Origin: Chelydra serpentina
Lineage: Eukaryota > Chordata > Testudines > Chelydridae
Reading direction: 5' to 3'
Length of the DNA stretch: 64,000 bases
Assembly: GCA_037349315.1 (NCBI GenBank)
Contig: JBAIAC010000004.1
Coordinates: 28,895,001 to 28,959,000, forward strand
The position numbers and the translations under genes are program-made. Positions 1 to 9,620 of the stretch are shown in pieces (position 1 is the first letter of the stretch; each line of letters begins with the position of its first letter). The notes under the pieces are model-generated. The model was given only the letters and a program-made list of their open reading frames with translations, had not been told where the DNA came from and made no database searches.

Positions 1-193
1 CCTAAAAATGTATATATTTTGTATATAAAATCCTATATTCTGAACGATCTGACAAAAGACTAGCTACAGTTATTTGGTCCATCAGTTGCAAACAACCAGA
101 CTGCTTGGGGGCTGAGCCATTTCCCACAAACCCATGACAAGAAACAAGTCCAGATACAAGTAGAGTTTTGTTTGGTACATCAAAAAAATTTAT

Positions 194-207
194 CCCCCCC
201 CCCCCCC
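194..207. repeat. Poly-C run (14 C)
   Basis: Fourteen consecutive C residues between A/T-rich flanks. It is a simple homopolymer and its length is probably variable and error-prone in assembly. Confidence 0.9.
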
Positions 208-309
208 TCATCTTGCAGCCCTTATATTTGTGCAGTTGCCACTTAAGCAAAGAGTTTTTATGCTCAAAGACTGCAGGAATTAAAACTAAAACTGTAGCAC
301 CTTTTAGAA

Positions 310-649
310 TAGTGGTCCCCAAACTTTTTACCTCGCGCCTCCCCTTACCCCTGTCCGCCATCCCTCCGGCCCCCCGCGAGCTGGGGCCGGGAGCGGGGCC
401 ACAGCTCTGGGGGACGGGAAGAATGGGGGACGGGACACAGACAGGGGTAAGGGGGCCAAGTTGGGGCCACAGCTGGGGGCAGGGGTGGGGTCGGGACTGG
501 GAGCAGAGCCAGCAGCCGGGGCCAGGAGTGGAGCTAGGTGGCACTCCCTCCCCATCCCCTGTGGGAGCTGGCTGGGCCCCAGCTGTGGAACCCCGAATGT
601 TCGTCGATGCCCCCCTAGGGAGGCGCACCCCACATTTTGTGGACCTCTG
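310..649. mobile_element. hAT-like non-autonomous DNA transposon, GC-rich
   Basis: The element starts TAGTGGTCCCCAAACTTTT and ends with the imperfect inverse, CATTTTGTGGACCTCTG. It is flanked by an exact 8-bp direct repeat, TTTTAGAA, at 302-309 and 650-657. An 8-bp duplication with CAGTGGTYCCCAA-like ends is the hallmark of hAT/Charlie-type insertion. The interior is very GC-rich and gives long open frames on both strands, none with a recognisable protein. It has no transposase, so it would have needed a transposase supplied in trans. Confidence 0.8.
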
Positions 650-741
650 TTTTAGAAGGTGTATAGGGCTGAATTCTGCTGCCTTTATATTAAGGAGAAC
701 TCCCACAGGAGGCAGTGGGTGCTTTGCTCAGTTATGACTCA

Positions 742-841
742 GTTCAGCCAAGCATATAAGTATGTTCTTAAGTTTAGGCATGTGCCTGAGTTCCACTGAA
801 GTCAACGGGAATTAAGTATATGCAAAAGTATTTGGCTGAAT
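742..841. repeat. Palindromic dispersed module
   Basis: Ends GTTCAGCCAAGCATA and TATTTGGCTGAAT are rough inverse complements, with CCACTGAAGTCAACGGGA between them. It belongs to a short palindromic family whose central CACTGAAGTCAATGGGA phrase recurs many times in this window. The family is abundant in sauropsid sequence as far as I recall. Confidence 0.5.
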
Positions 842-1652
842 AGGGATGGATTGCTGATTCAGAGACTTAAGGGCTGCAGAATCTGACCCTGAATTTAAAT
901 GAAGACTAAGAAGCTGAAAGTGAAAGGGTCTCATTCTACTCTCATTGTAAATTTGCGAAAAAGGCAAAATTTGGCCCAGACGGACTAGAAACAAAAGTGA
1001 AACTGACGAGTTTACTTCATTGTCCCAGCTGAGAGAAATACAAACGGTAGAACAAAACAAACAAAAAAACCCAGGACAGTAAAAATGGCCGGATCCTTCT
1101 CGCCAAAATCACACTGATACCAGTGAGATCAGATCTGGAACTACAGCAAATTAGATTGTAAAACTTCTTAGGGACAGATCATGGTCCATCCCGTTAGTCA
1201 TTCCCTTTCCTCTCTCAGGCCCATACCTGCAAAGCCACTACAGGGCAGAAATGGGTGGAGACTGGGCAGAGGCATAGCTCCACCCTTTCCTCCTGTATAG
1301 ACCAGGTATAGACTCGGAGCAGTTTTTTCCCTCATCAAAACAGCAGGGTAACTGAGAGGCGGATTGTAACTCTTGAATCCTGATTCTGGGTTGCTACCCC
1401 TGCTGCACACAGAAAATTAACTCAAAATCTAACCCTAAGTAAAAAAAAAATGTTCCTGAAAACATGATTTTTTCAATGATAATGTCCCTGTAATATAGTT
1501 ATGTGGAGACTAATTCACAACAAGTAAACAATATGCATCTCTCTTTACCCTGATATCTAAGCATGAGCCACATAAGTGTTTTATATAGATTACCATCTAT
1601 ATGCCTTATTACAAATTATATACTGAATGTGTAAATCATCAACAATTTAGAT
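842..1652. other. No gene or clear repeat seen
   Basis: AT-leaning sequence with stops in all frames apart from short open stretches. I see no exon-like frame, RNA gene or recognisable repeat. Confidence 0.5.
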
Positions 1653-2298
1653 CAGGGGCCTGAAGGCCGCATCGGGTTTCGGAAATTGTATGGAGAGCCA
1701 TTTAGGGGAAGGGTTCGTGGCTTGGCCCCCACCTCCTATCCCTCCCTGGGACTCCTGCCCCATTCACACCCCCCAGCCCCCGCGCCCTGTCCCCTGACTG
1801 CCCCGGAACCTCTTCCCCTGACTGCTGCCTGCCGCCCCATCCACCCTCTCCTCTCATTCCTGACTGCCCCCATTCAACCCCCCTGTTCCCTGCCCTATGA
1901 CTGCCCCGACCCCTATCCACACCCCCACCCCCTGACCACTGCCCCAAACTCCCCAGCCCTCTATCCAACCCCTGTTGCTCCCCGCCCCCTTACTGCTCTG
2001 CCTGGAGCACCGGTGGCTGGCGGCGCTGGAGCTGGGCCACGCCGCCACCACCGTGCAGCACAGAGCACAGGCTTTGCAGCTGCGCTGCCCCAGGAGCTCC
2101 CATCCCCGCTGCCCAGAGCATTGCACCAGCGGCGGGGCGCGCTGAGGATGCGGGAGAGGGGGGAACAGCAGGGGAGGGGCCGGAGGTAGCCTCCCGGGGC
2201 AGGAGGGTCCCGCGGGTCGGGCAGGAGGGTCACGCGGGCTGGGCAGAAGGGTCCCGCGGGCCGGATGTGGCCCGCGGGCCGTAGTTTGCCCACCCCTG
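1653..2298. mobile_element. hAT-like non-autonomous element, 646 bp
   Basis: Ends CAGGGGCCTGAAGGCCGC and CGTAGTTTGCCCACCCCTG are degenerate inverted repeats of the CAGGGGTGGGCAAACTACGG type. An exact 8-bp target duplication, ATTTAGAT, sits at 1645-1652 and 2299-2306. The interior is a C-rich tract (CCCCTGACTGCCCC-like repeats) plus a CpG-rich 3' half. The open frames across it are composition artefacts. No transposase is encoded. Confidence 0.85.
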
Positions 2299-2306
2299 AT
2301 TTAGAT

Positions 2307-2830
2307 ATTAATGCTACTTGCTCAGACGCCCAGGGAACATCTAATCTAGCTTCTGCTGCAGTTAAATATAAGCTATTCATTTGAATACAAAGGTAGAAAT
2401 TCAGAAAGTTATCCTATGCCTGAATACCTCTGGATCCCAGACAGTTAGGGCCATGAAGGAGGGCAAAAGTGCGAGGTGGATGGATTCTTCCTCATAAGTT
2501 TAGGGTACATTTTTTTAACTTCTGCCAGTCCCACTGCAGTAGGAAGGAGCAGACAGGCCCAGCTCCTAAAACAAACACACTAAAGGATACTGAAGGGAGT
2601 GTCAGCCTCCTCAAACCAGTGACCCACCAGCCTGTGCTGAAGAGACAGCCTTAAACCTATTGAGATCTGGGAGAGGCAGGCGTCTGAAGGTCCCTCCTGC
2701 AGGCTACAGGGTGGAGAAACAGAACCTGGGGCTCAAATGATTCTGCGAGACAACTAATAAGAAAACAGGAATGGTAGTGAGGTCATAGGGCCAGAAGTAG
2801 GGAACCTGAGGGGGACAGGCTTGACAAAGC
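2307..2830. other. No gene seen
   Basis: Unique-looking sequence between two repeats, with no recognisable coding or RNA feature. Confidence 0.45.
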
Positions 2831-2935
2831 CCTGGCTGGGATGATTTAGTTGGGGTTGGTCCTGCTTTGAGCAGGGGGTTGGACTAGATGATCTCCTGAG
2901 GTCCCTTCCAACCCTGAGATTCTATGATTCTATGA
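2831..2935 (+). mobile_element. CR1 LINE, 3' terminal fragment
   Basis: Carries the characteristic CR1 3' end: GGACTAGATGATCTCCTGAGG, a CCCTTCCAACCCTGAGATTC block, then the octamer tail ATTCTATGATTCTATGA. About 105 bp survive, with severe 5' truncation as is usual for CR1. It ends one base before sequence assigned to a LINE fragment on the opposite strand. Confidence 0.9.
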
Positions 2936-3208
2936 CACCAAGCAGAGAACCCCGGACAGCACCCACTGCTCCTCAAAGGTATCTAAGGAGCCAGCAGATG
3001 TGGTCCAGAGGAACTCTGCCTGAATACGTGATTGAAGGGAGGAACAGAAATAGGCTCCACAGTCGCAGAGCACCTCTCCGCCCAGCATCCTCCTCCAAGT
3101 TTTATAGATGGCCACTTTGGCCAGCACCAGGCGAAGATGGACAAGGAGGTCTCGCGACTTCGTGGGGCCCCAGACAGGGAGTGCATAGATCAGGAGGTGT
3201 GGGGACAA
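2930..3208 (-). pseudogene. Non-LTR retrotransposon ORF2 C-terminal fragment
   Basis: A 92-residue reverse-strand frame without internal stops. It contains PPHLLIYALPVWGPTK-like sequence near its start (here SPHLLIYALP), then LAKVAIYKT, CDCGAYF and SLDTFEEQW. I recall this combination from the C-terminal region of LINE proteins often annotated in turtles as transposon TX1-like. The frame is the end of a long protein, has no RT domain left, and carries no function. The family assignment (Tx1 or another non-LTR clade) is from memory. The frame ends where the CR1 tail begins. Confidence 0.5.
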
Positions 3209-3366
3209 GTGCAGCTCGGTGAGCTGAGACTAGCAGTCATTCCGTATAGGGTATGTTCTGATCTGATTGCAAGGAGATTCATAGTATGCAGCTTCACAAC
3301 AGTCTTGAGAGTCGTGAGAGTCAAACAGCTGCACTGAGATGACTAAGGAAATACCTCCAACTAGGG

Positions 3367-3621
3367 CAGTGGTCCCCAACGTGGTGCCCGTGGGGCCATG
3401 GCGCCCGTCGGGGCATTTATGTGCACCCGCCGTCAGGGCCGGCACCAAGGAAGGAAGAGGAGAGGAGCATCCACCGGAGAAGCGTCGCCACTGAAATGCT
3501 GCCGCGCAGCGCTTCCGGCGGAGAAGCGTTTGCTGAAATGCCGCCGAGAAGTGTCGCTGCCCGCCACACTCTGATTAAGGGATGAATGTGCTCTTGGCTA
3601 CAGAAAGGTTGGGGACCACTG
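3367..3621. mobile_element. hAT-like MITE, 255 bp
   Basis: Perfect 14-bp terminal inverted repeats, CAGTGGTCCCCAAC at 3367-3380 and GTTGGGGACCACTG at 3608-3621. An exact 8-bp target duplication, AACTAGGG, lies at 3359-3366 and 3622-3629. The interior is CpG-rich with repeated GCCGC and GGAGAAGCG phrases. No coding capacity. This is the cleanest hAT insertion in the window. Confidence 0.92.
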
Positions 3622-3629
3622 AACTAGGG

Positions 3630-4170
3630 TGTGTTCATTTTTGGAATGTACAGTTTTAAGCCATCAGCTATAGTGAAGTGAACTGAAGATCAGGAAGGAA
3701 AACATGATAGTGCCCCCCATTTCCCCAGTCCATTGCCATGGACACAGATGCATGCACTTCTTTTAATCTAGCAGCAGGGAGAATTTGGGCTATGGGATTC
3801 CCTTGAGCTCCCTCCCCACAAACCAGAGAACTTCCTGAGACCATTCATTTCCTGCCTGACCTGGATCCCAAGTTTTCTTTTTTCCCCTGCTAATCCCCAA
3901 AGCCAGGTATTACATTATCTTTGAATCCAACAGTGGCTTACGCATTTCCAAACAATGATTACATGTGTAGTTTTGAGCAGCTATTTAAGTATTAATGACT
4001 CATCTGGATTTTTATCAGCCAGGTCATAGAGAGCTACAGCAGATCTAACGTTTAGCTACAACCTGCTACATGAAAAATGACCAAAAAATGTATTAATACC
4101 ATTAGCAATTTAAAAAGTAATTAAAAAATAGAAGGCCCTACAGCTTTTTGTGTATGATCTGTTATTTTAG
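3630..4170. other. No gene seen
   Basis: Unremarkable sequence between two repeats, with no coding or RNA feature recognised. Confidence 0.45.
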
Positions 4171-4640
4171 AAGAGGCAGTGCCTCCTAGTGTGTAGAACA
4201 GCAGATTAGAAATCAGGAGTTCCTCACTTTAACAGTGACTATGGCCTTGTCTACACTACGGGGGTAAGTCGACCTAAGTTACATAGCTGGAGTCAATGTA
4301 GCTTAGGTCGACTTACTGCAGTGTCTACACCATGCTGCATCGATGGGAGACACTCTCCCGTCGACTTCCCTTACTCTTCTTGTTCCGGTGGAATACCGTA
4401 GTCGATGGGAAAGCGATCTGCGATCGATGTAGCAATGTATAGTAGTGAAGACCCCCAGTGCATCGATCGCCACAGCGTCGATCCCCGGTAAATGTAGACA
4501 TGCCCTCTTAGTGTGACCTTGGACAAGTCACTTAACTTCTGTATGTCTCATTTTACAAATCATTAAATTTGATACCTCAAAGGAGCTATGCTTAACTCAT
4601 TAATGTTTGTAAAGTGCTGTCAGAGCCTTGGATAGGACGA
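4171..4640 (+). mobile_element. MIR/CORE-type SINE, interrupted
   Basis: The left part (4171-4242) holds a degenerate tRNA-like head. The right part (4506-4640) has GTGACCTTGGACAAGTCAC, the MIR core region, then the stretch around TAAAGTGCTGTCAGAGCCTTGG of the 3' part. The two halves are separated by a MITE at 4243-4505 that splits the copy in its middle. The copy is old and diverged, and no function is implied. Confidence 0.65.
4243..4505. mobile_element. MITE with GGCCTTGTCTACACTAC ends
   Basis: Terminal inverse pair GGCCTTGTCTACACTAC and GTAAATGTAGACATGCCC. The interior is palindromic with GTCGACCTAAG/CTTAGGTCGAC arms and CpG-rich CATCGATCG blocks. It resembles 9202-9515 and 22008-22301. 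It sits inside a MIR copy and so inserted later. The PIF/Harbinger assignment rests on TAA/TTA duplications at related copies (22008, 52020); here the flanking triplets are decayed. Confidence 0.7.
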
Positions 4641-5220
4641 TATATGGAAGTGAAAAGTGGTAGTGTATTATCTATCTAGGTAATTAAATACAGTACAATA
4701 GAAAGTGAAGAAAGAAAAGTGCGGGACAGATCCTTAGCTGGTATAAAATGCTGAGGATCTGCTCCTGTATGTATTGCATCTGTTATATAAACTGCATCTG
4801 AGACCCTTTAGCGAGTCAGACAGCACAGAAGAACAGTATACATTATTTTAGTACATTCTTAAACAAGTGCTATGATTAAACTAGATGGAAAGTGCCAGAT
4901 TGTCCATGCTGCACCAGTGGAAAAAGGAAAGCAAGAAGTATGGAAAATGCTGCCATTCGGACGTGATAGTATTTGACACTCACTTTGCAGTGATATTCAT
5001 GACCAGACAAGGCTTGGTGAATTGCTCCCTACGTCTAAATGAAAGTGGTTGCATTGGTAAGACTTGTGCTAAGCTTTGCCCTTGCTGCTTCCCAATTCCC
5101 CCTTTCCTAGTTGAACATTACCTATTTACGTTGTCTAGTTAGCTAGACAGTCAAGTCTTCAGGGCAGGGACCTTGGGTGAAATTCTGGGAGTCAATGGGA
5201 GTTTTGCCATTGACCTCAAT
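4641..5220. other. No gene seen; palindromic phrase at 5189-5225
   Basis: Mostly unique sequence. An open frame at 4885-5142 has no recognised homology and no splice context that stands out. The stretch 5189-5225 carries GTCAATGGGAGTTTTGCCAT and its near inverse, part of the dispersed module seen elsewhere. Confidence 0.4.
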
Positions 5221-5607
5221 GGGTGTGTCTAAATTGCAATGTAAACCTGGACAGCGGGACCCGGGGTTGTGAACTCGGTGTTTCTAAGCCCATGCATGAG
5301 CATCCACGCTGCATTGTAAACCTGGGCTTACAATTGCTGGACCTCGGTCTCACAGCCATGCTAATGTGTCCACATAGCACTACACAGACCTTCTGACTCA
5401 CGCCAGCGGCTTGAGCTGCATCCACACTGCAAAATGACAGGGCCTGGACCCAAGTTACAATGGGACTTGGACTCTGACTCATCCCCTTAGCGGAATCCTA
5501 GGACCTGGGTCCTGAGTGCTTGCTGACCCAAGTCAGACTGTCTTGTGTCTGGATGAAGCTCAAGCCCGAGTCAGAGCCTGGGCTTAGTGTGCAGTGTCGA
5601 TATAGCC
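5221..5607. mobile_element. Inverted-repeat DNA element, about 387 bp
   Basis: Start GGGTGTGTCTAAATTGCAAT and end CAGTGTCGATATAGCC are imperfect inverse complements of the GTCTACACTGCAA type common in this window. Internal CCATGCTAATGTGTCCACAT and CACACTGC stretches match the same style. No open frame of note. The family is not assigned. Confidence 0.5.
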
Positions 5608-6329
5608 AGCAGGACCAGGATTTCACCCTTTGTCTCCATGCCTGTCTGTAAAACACCTAACATACCATCTGAGCTCCACTCAGTGCAGAACTGTTTCTGA
5701 ATCAGCCAAAATGGAATAGTTTCTGTGATGTCAGAGAAAAGGATTACATAATTGATAGTCACTTTCTGACCCTCATCCCATGGCTGACCACATGTTTTAA
5801 ACAAAAGGACTAAATCCCAGGTTTAATCAGTTATCACAGTGAGAAAACTGGGCTCTTTTTAAACACACCAAAATATTATAGAGTTCGACAAATGAAAGTG
5901 CCAGAAAAGCAAATGGCAGAGGAGACTAGGGAGGTAAAAGTTGGGTGGCAGTTTAAGTGGAGGACTCTGAAAAGTAGCTGGTTTCTCCTCCATCATTGTA
6001 CTAGTTAATCTTCCTGGGAACAGGCTGATATTTATTCGTCTCAGGAGAGAGAGGAGTTGTCAGGAATCCAAAAGGATAAGGTTTAAGTCTCCACACCATT
6101 AGTCATCTAATGGAAGAAAGTGGCACAGTTCTTTAGAGATGCATTATACTTTTCTTCCCCTTACAATTTAGTCTGAATTTCACAAAATTAAATGTGGGTT
6201 TAAACAGACACACTCCGTGAGGACTATCCTTCTCCCCCGTGGGACTGTCTTAAGTCTGTAGGATGTGAAATGGTCCGTATTTGCCAGGCTAATGCAGCAT
6301 GGCCCCAAACAAAATTATAACACCCTGTT
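5608..6329. other. No gene seen
   Basis: AT-leaning unique sequence. No coding, RNA or repeat feature recognised. Confidence 0.45.
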
Positions 6330-6337
6330 AGAACTTA

Positions 6338-6564
6338 GGCCTGGTGTGGTGGGCGCGTGCCTGTCATCCCAGCTGCTTGGGAGGCTGCGGTTGGTGGATC
6401 GCTCAGGAGTTCTAGGCTGCTGTACGCTATGTCAATCGGGTGTCCGGTGCTACTGACAGCCTGGCCAGCGGGTAGTTGGAGGACTGGCTAGAACAACATG
6501 TCTGACGTGTTGTGATCGGCGCTCTCTCTGTGAGGGCTGATAGACCGATCGGTGACACTTAGAA
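6338..6564 (+). pseudogene. 7SL (SRP) RNA-like retroposon with unknown 3' part
   Basis: Positions 6338-6453 match the 5' Alu domain of 7SL RNA as I remember it: GGYGTGGTGG-like start, GCGCGTGCCTGT, ATCCCAGCT, GGGAGGCTG, GGATCGCT, CAGGAGTTCT, CGCTATG and ATCGGGTGTCC in the right order. A small deletion lies between GGATCGCT and CAGGAGTT. After about 6453 the match to the 7SL S domain is lost. A short CAGCCTGGCCA may echo the 7SL 3' end. The remaining ~95 bp, through GTGATCGGCGC and GACCGATCGG, are unidentified. An 8-bp direct repeat, AGAACTTA, brackets the whole unit at 6330-6337 and 6565-6572, which suggests one retroposition event. There is no poly-A tail. A functional SRP RNA is excluded because the S domain is missing. 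Confidence 0.72.
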
Positions 6565-6774
6565 AGAACTTATTTCTGTGTTTGGAAAGGGAACACACGG
6601 AAAGGTTAAAACTTCCTTCCTCATAGCTTTCTACTGATTCGATTTATATACAATGATCATTTAACTCTAAGTAGTGAGGCAATGACAGCCATTCAAACAC
6701 TAAAAGGAGAGCGACATTTTCAATCTATGACCTGGTGGTTGTGCTTTGCTCTTCCAGTTGTTGAGAGGGGCACT

Positions 6775-7010
6775 AGGAAGGATGCCCTGTTGTTGAGCCA
6801 CAGGAGTCAGGAGATGTAGGTTCAGTTCCGAGCTGCCCCAGACTCTCTGTGTGATTTTGGCCAGGCTGCTTAATCTCTTTGTGCCTCATCTCCCCCTTTT
6901 TAAAATGGGGACAATAGCACTTCCGTTCTACTGCCTCACAGGGGTGGTGCCATGCCACATTCATTCATATCAGCAAAGCACTCTGAGTTCTGCAGATGGA
7001 AGGCTCTATA
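6775..7010 (+). mobile_element. MIR/CORE-type SINE
   Basis: Contains the degenerate tRNA-like head with GTAGGTTCAGTTCC (B-box-like) near 6817. The core follows: TGTGTGATTTTGGCCAGGCTGC, then CTCTTTGTGCCTCA and AAAATGGGGACAATAG. All are in MIR order. Nearly full length but diverged. Confidence 0.7.
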
Positions 7011-7089
7011 GGGGCCTTACCCTACACAGGACTGCCCTCCCCCAATCCCTAGTGACTCATTTGACTCAGCAAGCCAGTGGAAGATGAGG

Positions 7090-7212
7090 AGGGTGACCAG
7101 ATGTCCCGATTTTATAGGGACAGTCCCAATATTTGGGGCTTTTTTCTTATATAGGTGCCAATTACCCCCCACCCCCATCCCTATTTGTCACACTTACTAT
7201 CTGGTCACCCTA
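7090..7212. mobile_element. Short MITE with AGGGTGACCAG ends
   Basis: Inverted ends AGGGTGACCAGAT and ATCTGGTCACCCT bracket a 123-bp element with the internal phrase CCCGATTTTATAGGGACAGT. A 9-bp direct repeat, AAGATGAGG, flanks it at 7081-7089 and 7213-7221. The same family occurs at 61392-61529. The superfamily is unclear because a TA duplication is the alternative reading. Confidence 0.8.
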
Positions 7213-7314
7213 AAGATGAGGCTACTGAGCACCAGCCAGGATCCAGCAAAAGAAGCACAAAGTACTGTTAACTAGCAGCCCTTCTGAAATATTTAAAGTA
7301 AAAATATCACCATG

Positions 7315-7710
7315 CCCTGATGCTGCACCTTTCATCTGAGGATCTCAGAGCACTCAAACATGGAGGCTAGATTCTGATATCTTTACTCAGACTGAATAGT
7401 CCCCGCAAATTCCCCCACTGAAGTAAACAGGACTCTTACTAATTAAGGTGCTACAACACATGAATAAAGGAAGGCCCTTATTAACCTACCCAACTCATAT
7501 GGAAGCGGTAAATATTATTATACACATGTTACAAATGGGTAGCCCACAGCTGGGGTGCAGAGGATTAAAATATCTTACACAAGGTGGCCATAGTAATATG
7601 ATTAGAACCACTTGGCACTTACTATTTATATCTACACAGAGTGCCAGCGGTAGCCACAGAGACAGAAACTCAGAGTCCACTCCCAGGTCCCTGCTCTAAC
7701 CATTAGGCTC
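7315..7710 (-). mobile_element. Degenerate MIR/CORE-type SINE, reverse
   Basis: Phrases such as CACCTTTCATCTGAGGATCT, TATTATACACATGTTACAAA and CACAGAGACAGAAACTCAG, ending CTGCTCTAACCATTAGGC, follow the reverse-strand order of MIR-type elements. The copy is heavily diverged and may be two pieces. Confidence 0.4.
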
Positions 7711-7741
7711 AATGATCAGCATTTTCAAAAGCACCGACGTG

Positions 7742-7990
7742 ACATTGTTTGCAGTATTGTTGTAGCTGTGTTGGTCCCAAGACAGGAGAGAGACAAAGTG
7801 GCTGAGGTAATATCTTTTACTGGACCAACTTCTTTCGGTGAAAGAGACAAGCTCTCATGCTTACACAGAGCTCTTCTTCGGGTACCTCTCCCAGACATGA
7901 AGAAGAGCTCTGTGTGAGCTTAAAAACTTGTCTCTCTCACCAAAAGAAGTTGGTCCAGTTAAAGATATTACCTCACGCACCTTGTCTCAC
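7742..7990 (+). mobile_element. tRNA-derived SINE copy in fold-back arrangement
   Basis: The left half has the SINE head GTAGCTGTGTTGGTCCC and the body GTAATATCTTTTACTGGACC. From 7899 the body is repeated in inverse orientation, back to CACCTTGTCTCAC. The arms 7788-7879 and 7899-7990 (about 92 bp each) are separated by 19 bp. No target duplication is obvious. The family is typical of turtles. Confidence 0.8.
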
Positions 7991-8029
7991 TAAGTGATTT
8001 ATTAATAGAACTAATCAGGAATTTTTCTA

Positions 8030-8400
8030 CAAGACAGTTTCTCATTGAAAAATGCCAGTTTTCCAAAACAAAAACTCTTTGTGAGAAGGGGGCAGGTCTG
8101 ACAAATGTCTTGACTTGAAAAAATTTGGAAAGAAAAGATTTCAAAATGGCTAAATGTCCCATTTTGACATTTCTGAAACAAAATGTTTTTGTTTTTTTGG
8201 TTCATTTCCGTTTCACAATTCAAGGTAATTATAGTTAATAAATAAATAAATACAAAATACTCTAAAGGAATCATTTTGATTGCTCCAAACTGAATTTTTT
8301 AATTTTGTTTTGCCAGTTTATGAAATTTTAGAAATTTTGACTTTTCAGGGTGGGAAATTTTTTAAAAATAGTTTCCCAGGATGGGAAAACTCTTGCCTGC
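8030..8400. repeat. AT-rich repeat of GAAATTTTG-type phrases
   Basis: Repeated phrases of the kind CATTTTGACATTTCTGAAAC, TTTTAGAAATTTTGAC and GGGAAATTTTTTAAAA. A related stretch lies at about 18415-18560. I recognise the style from turtle repeats but cannot name the family. Confidence 0.4.
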
Positions 8401-9198
8401 CCAGCTCTATTTACGAGCCTAATCCCATTGAAAATAAGTAGGATTTAGACTCCTAAACTGTTTAAGCATTTTTGACATTTTTATAAATGAGCCTTTATTT
8501 GCTTTTGTACTAGTGTTACATTGTTAGCATCCCATTGTTTTCTGTAGAGATATTCCTGATACACCATGGCTTATGTCAGTGCCAAATCAGGCCCATTGCT
8601 GCTCCGTATTTCCTTCAGTTAACAAATCAATGATTTTAAACTGAAAAAGCTAAAGGACAAAGAAAACAAACCTCCCTTGTGAAGAATAATCTGCCAGAGG
8701 GCCCACGTTTCATGATCCTGCTGCTAACTGAATGCACATACAGTAAATCAGTATATCCAGCCACTTCAATCACAGTGCCAGCCCATGCTGAGGTACTAAG
8801 AGCTGTGGAGACACATTGACAAAATCCAGGTATGGTCTTTGGCACAGTTATCAGTCTTACGTCTAGTCTAGAGGCAGAATACATGAGCTGACCTTCCACT
8901 GGTCTTAGCCTCATGCTGCAGGGTGTGTTTGTGTCCTGTCTTTTTCCTGATTTGAAAATAACTCCTGACCTCCTTAGTTTGTGGATGCAATGTGCCAAAA
9001 TGCCTCTTGTTGGAGGCCATTGTTCACTGGGTAAGCTAAGTTTCGGAAGGGAGCAAACACAAGACAGATGTGTGCATGTGTACTGGGGAAAGGGAATGAT
9101 TGCTTGATATTGTCAAGTAAGAATAGAGCACTGGGGTTTTTTAAGTGAGTCTCATGCTTGTGAATAGAACTAGACTGTCAGACTTGCATTCGGAAGAC
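8401..9198. other. No gene seen
   Basis: No recognisable exon, RNA gene or repeat. The reverse-strand frame at 8636-8998 (120 codons) has no homology I recognise. Confidence 0.4.
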
Positions 9199-9201
9199 TT
9201 A

Positions 9202-9515
9202 GGGCTTGTCTACACATAGCCCTGGTCTACATTGGGGGGGGGAAGAGGATCGACCTAAGATACACAACTTCAGCTACGGGAATAGCATAGCTGAAGTCGA
9301 TGTATCTTAGGTCGACTTACCTCGACGTCTTCATAGCATGGGGCCGCCCGCTGCCGCTCCCCCATCGACTCCGCTTGCGCCTCTTGCGGCGCTGGAGTTC
9401 CGGAGTCAACGGGAGAACACTCGGGGATCGATTTATCGCGTCTAGACTAGATGCGACAAATCGACCCCCGATAGATGGATCGCTACCTGACGATCCGGCG
9501 GGTAGTGTAGATCTA
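9202..9515. mobile_element. MITE related to 22008-22301, with a doubled 5' terminus
   Basis: Begins after TTA (9199-9201) with GGGCTTGTCTACACATA and then a second terminus-like GCCCTGGTCTACATTGGGG. The interior has TCGACCTAAGATACA arms, ATAGCATAGCTGAAGTCGAT, and a CpG-rich ATCGATTTATCGCGTCTAGA block. It ends GGCGGGTAGTGTAG and then departs from the expected terminus. It is the reverse of the 22008 copy. Confidence 0.7.
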
Positions 9516-9620
9516 TCCATAGAGTTGTTACTGATTAACTCCATGTGTGATGCTTCTTATTCTGGAATAAGAATGCCTTGCTCCTGGTTAGCTTAACCCA
9601 CTTTCTGGTCTAACAGATGA

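Noticed and set aside
1686..2380. Overlapping long open frames on both strands
   Set aside because: They lie inside a GC-rich hAT-like element, share the same bases in four frames, are Pro/Gly/Arg-rich, and have no domain.
4885..5142. Cys-rich 85-codon frame as a possible exon
   Set aside because: No family resemblance and no supporting splice context.
6338..6564. Functional SRP RNA gene
   Set aside because: S domain missing, deletion in the Alu domain, and flanking target duplication indicate a retroposed copy.
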